DNA from: Rhodanobacteraceae bacterium
GTDB taxonomy: Bacteria; Pseudomonadota; Gammaproteobacteria; Xanthomonadales; Rhodanobacteraceae
NCBI GenBank assembly: GCA_016790075.1
Contig: JAEUPP010000024.1
Coordinates: forward strand, 1 to 64,000
Length of the DNA stretch: 64,000 nt
Direction: 5' to 3'
Shown here: positions 37,160 to 46,300 of the stretch, piece after piece
Numbering within the stretch: position 1 is the stretch's first letter
Layout: every line of letters starts with the position of its first letter
Notes under the pieces: generated by a model
Seen by the model: the letters and a program-made list of their open reading frames with translations, nothing else
Databases searched by the model: none
What the model was told of the DNA's origin: nothing
Translations under genes and position numbers: made by a program

Positions 37160-38254
37160 ATGGATGCTGACGATCGTTTGGTCGCTTCGCTGTTCGAGAA
37201 CCTCGCCGAGTCCGACTGGGCGTCCGCATTCCTGGACGGCGTGTGCGAAGCCACCCGGAGCCCCGCAGCGGCCGTCTTGCAGGTCGATGTCGCCACGGGC
37301 CGGCAAACCCTCCCCGCTTACGTGGGCCAGGGGCGCGCAGCGGCCGAAGCGTTCGAGCGGAGCCACAGCGCCGGCAACCCGTGGCGCCCGCCCAACGAAA
37401 CGCTGGGACCGCCGCCCGGATCGGTGGTGATTCCGGACGATCGCCTGCCGCTGTCGGCGCTCCGGCGCACGGGTTTTTGGGCCGATTTCCTCCGGCCGAT
37501 GGGCGTCGATCACGGTTGCGGCTTGATCGGATTCCGCTCGCCGCAGAAGGTGCTGAGCATCACCTTGCTGCGCTCGTCGCGCGTGGGAATTTACGGTTCG
37601 AAGGAACGAGCGTGGCTGCGCGGCGTCGCCCCTCACTGGGTGAACGCGTGCAGGCTCAGGGATCGATTGGCCCCGGCCGATCGCGACTGCTGGGATGCAG
37701 CACGAACGCTCGACCGTCTGGGCACCGCCGTCTTCTTTCTGGACGAGCGCGGCCGATGCCATCGATGGAACGCCGCGGGCGAGGCACTGCTGCGCGACGG
37801 GAATCTGGTGCGCCTGCGCGGCGGGCAATTGGTGGCAGCCCACCCCGGTGGCGGCCCGTCGTTTTTGCCGACCGCAGCACCGATCGCCCTTTGTCAGCGA
37901 GATGGACTCGTCGGTGGCCACGCGACCACGCACCCACTTCCGGGACACGGCGGGCTCGGGCTCGCGCGGGGCGTGGTCTTCGTGGAACCCGTGGAGACGA
38001 CCCAACCGAAGGCGCTGCGATGGGCGCTCGGCAACGTGTTCGGGCTGACGCCGCGCGAGGCCGAATTGGCGGAGCGACTGGCGAACGGGTCGGATCTGGC
38101 CCAAGTGGCCGCGGCGATGGGGGTATCGAAGGAAGGAGCGCGGACAAGGCTGAAGGTGGTGTACGGCAAAACGGGCGCCCGGCACCAGGCCGCCCTGGTG
38201 GTCCTGGTGCGCAGCCTCAACGCCGTGCTCGGCCAGAACACGACCGACGTGTAG
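37160..38254 (+). CDS. LuxR-family transcriptional regulator
   Basis: A 364-aa protein. Residues 1-290 hold one or two PAS/GAF-like sensory parts (GTAVFFLDERGRCHRWNAAGEALL is PAS-like). The C-terminal HTH is GLTPREAELAERLANGSDLAQVAAAMGVSKEGARTRLKVVYGKTGA, the GerE-type four-helix fold. The signal is unknown. Divergent from the BON gene by 109 bp. A hairpin with a T-run lies at 38339. Confidence 0.8.
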   Translation: MDADDRLVASLFENLAESDWASAFLDGVCEATRSPAAAVLQVDVATGRQTLPAYVGQGRAAAEAFERSHSAGNPWRPPNETLGPPPGSVVIPDDRLPLSALRRTGFWADFLRPMGVDHGCGLIGFRSPQKVLSITLLRSSRVGIYGSKERAWLRGVAPHWVNACRLRDRLAPADRDCWDAARTLDRLGTAVFFLDERGRCHRWNAAGEALLRDGNLVRLRGGQLVAAHPGGGPSFLPTAAPIALCQRDGLVGGHATTHPLPGHGGLGLARGVVFVEPVETTQPKALRWALGNVFGLTPREAELAERLANGSDLAQVAAAMGVSKEGARTRLKVVYGKTGARHQAALVVLVRSLNAVLGQNTTDV

Positions 38255-38338
38255 CCACAACGCACTCCCTAGGACGTCCGTGACCTTTGCTACGGCGCCT
38301 CGGGAATCAGTACACCATCGTGGGGCAGCGCCGGGAAA

Positions 38339-38361
38339 GACCGCAGGGAAGCGGTCCTTTT
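38339..38361. terminator. Bidirectional intrinsic terminator
   Basis: A 6-bp stem GACCGC/GCGGTC with a 6-nt loop is followed by CTTTT on the plus strand, and by CTTTCCC on the minus strand. It separates the LuxR gene from the convergent gene at 38381. Confidence 0.55.
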
Positions 38362-38380
38362 CTCAGCATTTCCCGTCCTG

Positions 38381-38827
38381 TCAATCGGTGGACGGCTGCG
38401 AGTCCATGCGGCGGAGCGCGTACAGAAGCACCGGGGGAAGGTCTGCAGCGGGGGAGTCTTCGTCGCCAGTTTCATCCACTGGAATCGTCCCGTATGCAGC
38501 CTCCTTGCCTTCCAGGGCGCCGCGCATCGTTCGCTCGCACCCGTGGATGCCGGCGGCAGCCAACAGGACGCTCGCGCCGTGGACGCGAGGGCCGCGCACG
38601 ACAGCTGCGGCAAAGTCCCGCACTGAATCAGAGGCAGCTGCGTCATTCGCCACGCGATCGAAGTCGGCCGCCAGGCTCTCCCACACCGCCGCCGGGTCGC
38701 GCCACGGCCACCGGCGTTTGAACGGACTCGCGGTCTCCAGCGTCCGCTGGACGCGGTACCGCGTTTCCGATGCACTCAGGCGGGCGATGGCGTTCGGGTC
38801 GTTCCAGTTTCGAAAATCCAGCGGCAT
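38381..38827 (-). CDS. Hypothetical protein, 148 aa
   Basis: A soluble protein starting MPLDFRNWNDPNAIARLSASETRYR, with a basic PFKRRWPWRDP segment and an acidic C-terminal end (DETGDEDSPAADLPP). No family recognised. The 273 bp up to the next gene (38828-39100) contain nothing I can support. Confidence 0.5.
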   Translation of the reverse strand: MPLDFRNWNDPNAIARLSASETRYRVQRTLETASPFKRRWPWRDPAAVWESLAADFDRVANDAAASDSVRDFAAAVVRGPRVHGASVLLAAAGIHGCERTMRGALEGKEAAYGTIPVDETGDEDSPAADLPPVLLYALRRMDSQPSTD

Positions 38828-39100
38828 CGCAAGGCTCCTGTTGGTTCAGTCCCAACCTAACGAGTCACCGGAGGCCGTCAAGAGCGGCGCCGGGGATTTC
38901 GGGAGCGGAGATCGATCTTTGTTCATCGCAGGGCTTCGATCGCGCGCCGCGCCGCCGATTGGCCTGTTCCCGCGCCCGCCGTGCGTCTTGCGTCGTTGGC
39001 TGTGCCGACCATCTCACGAAGCGATGGCTAGTGACGGCCGCCTTGACGGCCTCGGAATCTTTGCTTGCATGCGTTCACCTCTGCAGCAAGGAGCACCGCG

Positions 39101-39583
39101 ATGACCGAGTCCGCCTCCGTCGAAATCGGCCCCGAAAACACCCACTGCCGCTACTGGGCGAAGGTGGTTCGGGCCGGGACGCCCCTGCCATTGCCGAGCA
39201 AGGTCTTCCGCGCGGACGACCTGCCGGGCCCTTACCTTCCGATCGGCGACGAAGAATTGTTCGCCGGCGACGTCCTGTTCGCGGGAGAAGAACTGCACCC
39301 CCGTCGTTCCTACGGGTGGAGCTATTCCGCGTTCGTCGCCGGGATCAGCGGGTGCCCGATCGAGCTCGAATACAACAGCGCGGTGAAGGCTCGCCTCAAG
39401 GAACTGGGTCTCGACAAACGCTTGCTCGCCGGCTCAGGTCAACTCGCCGGCCTGGTGCGCGTGGCCCACGCGTTGCGCGCGGGCCTGTGCCCCTATACGT
39501 CCGAGTTACAGCACGAACTGGGGGCGGTGGCGCTCAACCTGATCCTGCCGGTCGCCAAACCGGCGCATCGCGAGCGGCTCTAA
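39101..39583 (+). CDS. Hypothetical protein, 160 aa
   Basis: Starts at the ATG at 39101 after AAGGAG-like GCAAGGAGCACCGCG. It contains HCRYWAKVVRAGTPLPLPS near the N-terminus, a RRSYGWSYSAFVAGISGCPIEL core and RVAHALRAGLCPYTSELQHELG near the end. Soluble; no family recognised. A strong ribosome-binding site and protein-like composition support it as real. Confidence 0.55.
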   Translation: MTESASVEIGPENTHCRYWAKVVRAGTPLPLPSKVFRADDLPGPYLPIGDEELFAGDVLFAGEELHPRRSYGWSYSAFVAGISGCPIELEYNSAVKARLKELGLDKRLLAGSGQLAGLVRVAHALRAGLCPYTSELQHELGAVALNLILPVAKPAHRERL

Positions 39584-39639
39584 GAAAGGAGACGTTGCAT
39601 TTCTTGGGCTCGTCTTCCGTCGCCCCAATGAGAAAAAAC

Positions 39640-39663
39640 AACGCCCACGATGGCGTGGGCGTT
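39640..39663 (-). terminator. Hairpin terminator, strongest in the leftward direction
   Basis: A 10-bp perfect stem (AACGCCCACG paired with CGTGGGCGTT) with a 4-nt loop. On the minus strand the stem is followed by TGTTTTTTCT, a good U-tract; on the plus strand only GGTTCTG follows. It would stop leftward transcripts arriving from the repeat region or from the gene at 40106-41269. Confidence 0.6.
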
Positions 39664-39670
39664 GGTTCTG

Positions 39671-39861
39671 CTACCCCCTATGGGGATCCAAATGGCCTTT
39701 CACGCGTTGGATTCTGAAAACCCTCCGCACTTTTCACTACCCCCTATGGGGATCCAAACGGTCTCTCACGCATTGGAGTCCGAAAACCCTTCGCGCTTTT
39801 CACTATCCCCTGTGGGGATCCGAACACTTGCGTCTTTCACTATCCCCAGAGGGGATCCAAA
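39671..39861. repeat. Four-copy hairpin-bearing direct repeat
   Basis: Four copies of a unit close to TTTTCACTAYCCCC(TATG/TGTG/AGAG)GGGATCC, with AAA following, start at about 39671, 39737, 39803 and 39840. The first two intervals are 66 bp, the last 37 bp. Each copy folds into a CCCC/GGGG hairpin. The sequences between copies 1-2 and 2-3 are themselves similar, so this is a diverged 66-bp tandem repeat rather than a set of unrelated spacers. No cas gene is in the window. Confidence 0.7.
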
Positions 39862-39917
39862 CACTTGTGCGGCTAACCCGAGAAACAGAATTCCTCGTCA
39901 AGCGACCACGGAGAAAT

Positions 39918-39972
39918 AGTAGATCACCGACGCATCGATGTCAAGCGATCGCTAATTCTTTTATGATCTACT
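39918..39972. repeat. Inverted repeat around a 10-bp palindrome
   Basis: AGTAGATCA at 39918-39926 is repeated inverted as TGATCTACT at 39964-39972. Near the centre, AGCGATCGCT at 39944-39953 is a perfect palindrome. The local GC content drops sharply here. It lies in the 522-bp convergent spacer 39584-40105, beside the hairpin repeats. It could be a recombination or protein-binding site; no function is shown. Confidence 0.4.
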
Positions 39973-40105
39973 TCAGCTACTTACATCATTTCGTGCGCCC
40001 CCACGCCAAGCGTACGAAATCACCGCTAACCCAACCGTCGCCACTTTGGTTTTGGCGGCAAGAAAATCCGTTCCACGTACTCCCGGCTGGCGTGTTCCGC
40101 CGAGG

Positions 40106-41269
40106 TCAGATCTCGGCCTCGTTGGGCGGCATCGGCAGTGCAGCAACGGCATCCAGAGCCTCGTCCAAGGCAAACCGCAATCCAGGTTTGTATTGAGCAG
40201 GACAGAACAGCACCCGTTGAGCGCCGTCCACGTCGCCGCGCATCCCTTCGCGAACACCGTGCAACCACCACGCTGCGAGCTCGGCATCGCCGCCGACCAT
40301 TCGACACAGCCGCACACCAGCCACCGCATTGCTGAGCGCCGCCCATTTGTCCAACACGGCCATCTTAGCGACCCCACGCGCAACCGGGTGCGGCACAGCT
40401 CCCCAGGGTGCCGCTGCAGCGGCAAGCAGTTCCGCCTTTACCTCGTCAACCTCACCCGATGGCGCGTGGAGCAACTCCGGCTCGGCGGTGAACGCCATCG
40501 CGCCGAGAACCATCTTACTGAGGCGAGCCGCGTCGTCCTCGGTGAAGTCGAATGAAACGTTCATCTCGGCGCGCGTGCTGTCGTTGAGCCGCGGCATGCC
40601 GTCTGTTGCGTCCGGCCCAACCAACCATCGGGTCCACTGAGGATCCTGAAGATCGGGGTCACACGCGCGCCACAGGTACAGCTTGGCGAACCAGGGATTC
40701 GAAAAGTCCAGCGCGTCGTAGAGCCAGGGATCCACACCCTCCGGCTCGCCCACAAAGGCGCGACGCGATCCCGGCACCAGGTCGTCTAGCCGCTCCAAAC
40801 GCGACGCATCCGGGCTGACCACTCCCCGGACCAAGCGGTCACTGAAATAGCGGCCGGTACTGTCCTCGGCTCCCGAGAACAGTGGACCAAACACGGCGTC
40901 GAGCAGCGCCGGGCGTCGCTGCAGTGGGTCGCTCGCGATCTCCAGATCGGGCAGACTGGCGAAGACCCGAGCCAGCGACAGTGCGTCCGATCGGCGGTGC
41001 GCGGTCCAGGCCCGAGGCCTCGGCTTTCCGACCACATCGACGCGTTCGGTCGTGCCTGCTCGGGCCCCGTTTGCCGGGGCGAATTCCGAAGTACCGGCCC
41101 AATCCCGCACGTCATCAAGGCCGCGCAAAAGGAACCGCAACCAAGCCAAATTGCGCAACCGATTCGAGGGCCGTCCGGCGGGCCGGCCGGGCCTCGGAAT
41201 GCTGGAAAACTTCACTAAATCAAAGCCTTCGAGCATGCGTCGTAAACCCCAAGCGGTTTCGCGTTGCAT
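40106..41269 (-). CDS. Hypothetical protein, 387 aa
   Basis: A soluble protein. A basic N-terminal part (FSSIPRPGRPAGRPSNRLRN) is followed by acidic and aromatic stretches: PWLYDALDFSNPWFAKLYLWRACDPD, NVSFDFTEDDAARLSKMVLGAM and FCPAQYKPGLRFALDEALDAV. An internal start at 41236 is possible. No family recognised. It is divergent from the ParB-MT-A70 gene by 68 bp, so the two may share regulation. Confidence 0.5.
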   Translation of the reverse strand: MQRETAWGLRRMLEGFDLVKFSSIPRPGRPAGRPSNRLRNLAWLRFLLRGLDDVRDWAGTSEFAPANGARAGTTERVDVVGKPRPRAWTAHRRSDALSLARVFASLPDLEIASDPLQRRPALLDAVFGPLFSGAEDSTGRYFSDRLVRGVVSPDASRLERLDDLVPGSRRAFVGEPEGVDPWLYDALDFSNPWFAKLYLWRACDPDLQDPQWTRWLVGPDATDGMPRLNDSTRAEMNVSFDFTEDDAARLSKMVLGAMAFTAEPELLHAPSGEVDEVKAELLAAAAAPWGAVPHPVARGVAKMAVLDKWAALSNAVAGVRLCRMVGGDAELAAWWLHGVREGMRGDVDGAQRVLFCPAQYKPGLRFALDEALDAVAALPMPPNEAEI

Positions 41270-41337
41270 CGACCAGTCGGCGGCCTCGGAAGACTCGCCC
41301 TCGCTGCGCTAATGCAGCGTAAGACGAGTATTCCACA

Positions 41338-42816
41338 ATGAACGCAAACACCACCCTCGCCCGCCGGCTGGCCACGCCCGACCAGGTGGAGGCGCTTAAC
41401 GCTGTCATGGCTCACGTGCCTGCCACGGACGCAGTGACCGATAAGGGACTTATCGCGAGCCTTAAGGCGCATGGCCAGCTCGCCCCGATTCTGCGGCGCG
41501 GCGGTCAGATCGTAGACGGGCGCCGGCGCATCGCAGCCCTGGGCCAACTCGGCGTCGAACCCTGGATCGTCGATCTCCACATGGACGCCGACGCCGGCAC
41601 GCGCATCGACCTCTTGGGCCGCTGCTTCTTCGAACTGAACGCCTGCCGTCGAGAGCTGAGCTTGGCCGTGCGTGCGGCCATCGCCGACGCGCTGGCCACT
41701 TTGAAGCGCGGCGACAACCAACATTCGGGAATCGGGATGAGCCGCGAGGAAGCTGCGGAAACGGCGGGAGTCAGCGCGGACACGCTCGACCGGTTCCGGA
41801 AGGTCAAAACAGATCCCGAGACGCACGCCAAAGTTATGGCGGGCACGCTTTCCCTTCCGCAAGGAGTTCGAGCCGTAGAGGCGCGGGCGGTGGCAGCCAA
41901 GGCGAAGCACGCGTCGCTCTCCGGCAACAGCCTTGAGTCCGATCTGGACCAACTCGCCGAGCAGTCGACCGTCTTCAACCTGCTCTACGCCGATCCGCCG
42001 TGGGACTACGATCGCGGTGAGCAAGCGGCCACGCACGTCACCGACCCGTCTCGCTACTACGCCACCATGCGGCTGGATGACATCAAATCCTTGCCGATCG
42101 CGCGCATCGCCGGCAGGGACGCCGTCCTGTGGCTCTGGGCACCGAGTTGCTACCTTGCGCGCGCCATCGAGGTAATGGCCGCATGGGGCTTCGAGTATGT
42201 AACCAGCGCGGTTTGGGTGAAAGGGCACGGCTCGCCGACGCCCGGTGCGATCCGGCCCGTCCACGAAACGCTCCTCATGGGGCGCCGAGGCAAGGGCCTG
42301 ATCACCGACGGCGCCCCCATGCTGAGCGCTCACGAGGATCGCCGGCGTTGCTACGCGCACTCACAGAAGCCCGCCCACTTCGCCCAAGAACTCGAACGGC
42401 TGTATCCGGACGCCGGGAAGCTCGAGCTGTTTTCGCGGCAGACGCGGCCGGGTTGGGTGGTGCTCGGAAACCAGACCGGGAGCATTCCGGTGATTTGTGA
42501 AGCCGCAAACGACGACAAGGCGGAAAGCGCGGAAGGTTCGGAGGGCGGCCAGAAAGACGCGGTAAAGCCGTCAGCGCGAAGCAAGAGCCCTCGGACCGCG
42601 CACAAGGCACGGCGTGGTGAACGCACGAAGCCGGAAGCTGCACCTCAATCCGCCGCACGCCCGGACGATCGAATGGCGGAGACGCCCGCCGTGCGGAACG
42701 ATGCGGCGCCCACAGAACCGGGTTCTTCCGAATTGACCGAGGCGGCCCAGCAGGAAAACGACGGATCCACCGCACGGGCGAAACAGTCCGCAGACCGCGG
42801 CAGAAAGCAGTCGTGA
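41338..42816 (+). CDS. ParB-like/MT-A70 adenine methyltransferase fusion
   Basis: A 492-aa protein. Residues about 15-80 are ParB/Srx-like (LIASLKAHGQLAPILRRGGQIVDGRRRIAAL), and an HTH-like segment follows at about 125-170 (GMSREEAAETAGVSADTLDRFRK). The MT-A70 domain has the N6-adenine catalytic motif DPPW in LLYADPPWDYDRG near residue 219, and VLWLWAPS. The last roughly 100 residues are a disordered Lys/Ala/Glu tail. Such fusions occur on phages and integrative elements, where they methylate DNA. No cognate endonuclease lies next to it. Confidence 0.8.
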   Translation: MNANTTLARRLATPDQVEALNAVMAHVPATDAVTDKGLIASLKAHGQLAPILRRGGQIVDGRRRIAALGQLGVEPWIVDLHMDADAGTRIDLLGRCFFELNACRRELSLAVRAAIADALATLKRGDNQHSGIGMSREEAAETAGVSADTLDRFRKVKTDPETHAKVMAGTLSLPQGVRAVEARAVAAKAKHASLSGNSLESDLDQLAEQSTVFNLLYADPPWDYDRGEQAATHVTDPSRYYATMRLDDIKSLPIARIAGRDAVLWLWAPSCYLARAIEVMAAWGFEYVTSAVWVKGHGSPTPGAIRPVHETLLMGRRGKGLITDGAPMLSAHEDRRRCYAHSQKPAHFAQELERLYPDAGKLELFSRQTRPGWVVLGNQTGSIPVICEAANDDKAESAEGSEGGQKDAVKPSARSKSPRTAHKARRGERTKPEAAPQSAARPDDRMAETPAVRNDAAPTEPGSSELTEAAQQENDGSTARAKQSADRGRKQS

Positions 42817-42869
42817 TGATGCGACCACACCGTGGGTTGCGCCCGCCCATACGATCGACACGCCGGAGT

Positions 42870-42897
42870 GAGCCGTCCGAATGCCTCCGGACGGCTC
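42870..42897. terminator. Hairpin after the methyltransferase gene
   Basis: A perfect 10-bp stem (GAGCCGTCCG/CGGACGGCTC) with an 8-nt loop about 55 bp past the stop. There is no T-run on either side, so termination is likely but weakly supported. Confidence 0.4.
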
Positions 42898-43036
42898 GCT
42901 CACCGATGGGCCGGGGTCGTGGGTCTCTCTGCTGGTAAGGCAGGGATGCACAAGCAGCACGAGAACTTGAGGGCCGGCCCGCCCGCATGCATTTCGCGAG
43001 CCCCACGGGCCGCCTGGTGAAACAGACGAAACTCAG

Positions 43037-43255
43037 CTACGCGATCCCGCGCAAGGTGCGGAAGTTGTCCCAGGCCTCCTGCATTTCGGCAAACCGGGCC
43101 GAATCGCCGCCGCGATCCGGGTGGTGTTGGCTTCTGAATTTTCGGTAGAGCGCCTGCACTTTCTCCGTTCCCTCGTCCGACCGGCAACCGAACACCTCGT
43201 ACCACGGCTTGGCCCCGTCCGCCCGTGGGAGCGCGGCGACGTCGCGAAGACGCGC
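43037..43255 (-). pseudogene. J-domain (DnaJ-like) fragment, left copy
   Basis: The frame between a TGA at 43256-43258 and the TAG at 43037-43039 encodes KPWYEVFGCRSDEGTEKV, then a helix and the HPD motif in QHHPDRGGD, ending DNFRTLRGIA. This is the core and end of a J domain, but the frame has no ATG and the N-terminal helix is lost. A related fragment in the opposite orientation lies at 60840-61091. It is downstream of the 2130-aa gene in the same direction. Confidence 0.65.
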
Positions 43256-43354
43256 TCATGACCTCCACGCCACCGCGCCGTTCCATCACCTCCGATGTGG
43301 CCGCGATCACCCCCTCGCTGCAAATTATGCAAACAGCGGCACCCGATCTAGTGC

Positions 43355-46300
43355 CTACCCGATGCGCTTCGCTACGCCACTAAGGCGTGCAACCACTGGC
43401 GCGACATGCACGCGGAGTACGGGCTTAGCATCGCATAGAACCCGCAAGAACCAGATCACCAGTTCCGCATCTTCCTTTGTCAGATCTCGCGAAATGCAGT
43501 GGGAAACATGAGCAGCTACAGCCTCGCACCATAGGCCATCGGAGTCCTCGACGCCGCATACTGCGATGCCTGATCGGAGGCGCAAGAACAGCGGTATGCC
43601 GTCACGACACTCGATCAGACGTCGCACGGCATCAGCGAAGAGCCTATGGCGGGAGCTGGCCGCAGCCAAAGACAGACGAGAAAGCAACAATTCCCAATAA
43701 CTCGAAGAGTCGTCAGCAGGATCGACGTCCGAAAGCGCCAGATCGTCAACAAAGGTCGTAATTCTTTCCAACTTTTCTGATGGAGGCGCCCACAGGCTAA
43801 TCAGGTGGGCCAACGCCAGGGCTCGCGTCTCTAAAGCAACACTCTTCTGATCAAGAAGATCATCGAGTTGTTTGACCATAAAATCAGGCAAAGCTGCTGC
43901 GGGCAGCCCTCCTTCAAGCGGACCAGGGAGTGCGCCGAAAACAATGTGGCATTGTGATTCAAGTGACCCCTCCTCCTCTCCGAACACCGAAGCGCCCAGG
44001 AAATCTGCCAACGCATCGCGATGACCGACCAAAGCCGCCCAGACCCGAGCCAAGAGCTCCTGTTTCAGCTGTCCCGACGAAAGCATGAAACCGGACCAGC
44101 GTGGTTCAACAGGGATGTCGGCAAGCGAAGCTACAGCGAACGTGGAGAAGAACTCATTCGCCCAACCGGAAAACTGGCCGAGATCAATATTCGTCCGCAA
44201 CACAACGCGCTCGACCAACGCCGCATGAGCGAATGTCGCCAAGCGTCGCCAGTAGACCGGTGCGTCATGCAGCGCGCCAGACACATGGGCCATCGCGTCC
44301 ACCATTCCGGCCAAGTGAACGGTCAGCGACAGCCGATCGCAATCCTCATGAACATACGACAAAAAAGCACTCAGCAGCTCGGCCACCACGTCTCGCAGGG
44401 CATCGGCGCAATCGGGCCGAGCTAGCAATCCTTGTATAAGCCCCGTTAGCGACCAGAGATCGATCGAGGGGAGCATTTCGCGGATCAGGTCTCGGAGCGC
44501 CAATTCGTCCATTTTGGCAATCGCAAGCAGCGGCACGGTAAGGCTATGTACCGACCAAAGCAGCTCATGCCGGACTTGAGCAGCTAGCTCGACGGCTGGC
44601 TCGCGTTGCCGCAAGGCTAGGACGTAATCCGGCAATGCCGTGTGTCCGTTGGCTGCAGGGACCAAGCGCTCGTAGTACCGCCGAGACAACGGGACCAAAT
44701 CGTATTGAGTCGCTTCTTTCGCGAGTGCGTCTTCAATATGGTTGGCGACACCGATCGGAGAATCCTCCAAGTCTTTGTCCAGCATCTCAAATCGGCTGTA
44801 GTGAACGGGGCCTTGACCAGCCTCCTCCAGCCACCCTTTAACTTCCTGCTCACCTATCCCGAACGATTGCGCCCGGTGGACAATGTATGCCTGTCGGCGC
44901 GCCGGGTCCGGATGCAATAGAGGCGCATGGTCAATCCCAAATGAGCGCTGTTCCGAGGAGTCGATGCATCGGACAGAGGCGTCTTCAGCAACTGCCACCG
45001 ACCAAGCAGTTCCTGCCTCATCATCAACCGACACGGGCTTCGCACTTTCATACGCAACTCCAACGACAGAAAACAGCCTATTCGCATCAAATCTCGGCGT
45101 TCCGGAAAGGTGGACAGTGATTCGATCGGCACTAGGAATCTTCAGCTCTTCCAGGAGCGCACGATCCGCAAAGACTCGATCGCGTAAGGATTTCGGCAAC
45201 TCGTTGACGAAATTCTGAGAAAAAGCCAAGACCGCTTGGCTCACTTGTTCCGAGGTCAATTGCAAGCTACCAGGCGAGTCGGAGCCTCGTTGGGGAACCA
45301 ACTTCAAGTTCTCGACCATCCTGACGTAGATCGTCTCAAACAGTGGTGGTTTAGAACGCGCCACAGGTAGAAGATACCGATCGAGCCATGCCATGTAAGC
45401 TCTGCGACGATGTGGCTTCATGGAGAAGGCACCAAACAACAATCGATTCGCGTTCATGGCATCAAGGTCCAGAAAGCGTGCCCTGTCCCACGGCGCAGGT
45501 GTCTCTCTGAGAAAACCCTCCAAACTCCCGAATTCAACGATCCAGTCGGCCCGCACGGCCGTCTCAATATCGTCAGCGTCATCGGACCAAAGTGTGGCGA
45601 GCGCCTGCTGGGCCTGCGTCCTAACGTCCATAAGCCACGGCAACTCGTCCGGAACAAGCGCCATCTGCGACGTCTGTGCCAGAAGGTAGCTTTCCCTCAA
45701 CGCTCGCAACGCCGGCGATTCGACCAGGGCTCCATCACGAACATTCGACGAGCGAAGCGCCGCCAAAATCTCCTCTTCGATCGCCGGTATGAAAAGGTAG
45801 CCCCCCCGTCGCAACTCTGTTCGTTTGCTCAACCAATCTTTGTCACTGAGCGCTTCCTCTGCCCTCAACCAGTTCAAAACGTCCAGGGTTGTTCTGATGG
45901 GAACCGACGTTCCGTCCGAGAAGACAAAATCCGAGAGCCTATTGGCGGCTCGATCGTCCACCACGATTGCCCCAACGCCGCTCTCACACTCTCCAAGTTG
46001 CGGCAACAGAAAGCGGGAATCGCTGTCGCTTTCGTCATCGGCTCCTCGCTTCGGCGCTCGCAGAAAAAGTACACGCCCTTGTTCCTGCCCATCGATCATA
46101 AACTGGCAAATCGCTTCGATGAGCGCTGTTAGGTGCCCAGTGCTCGCCTCAAACTCCCTCAACGACATGGCTTCCGCTACCACATCCGCATGCACAAATA
46201 GTCTGAACCCGCCATTCTTCAATGTTCTCCACAAGTTCAAACGCTGAAAGTGCGTGACAGTAATGTCGTCAAGATAGAGACAAGCTCCGAGCTCTATCGT

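Noticed and set aside
39671-39861. CRISPR array
   Set aside because: Repeat spacing is 66, 66 and 37 bp, the would-be spacers are similar to one another and no cas genes are in the window. Listed as a hairpin repeat instead.
42900-43310. A 136-codon open frame on the minus strand covering the J-domain region
   Set aside because: The J-domain residues are in a different frame (43037-43255). The long frame has non-protein composition.
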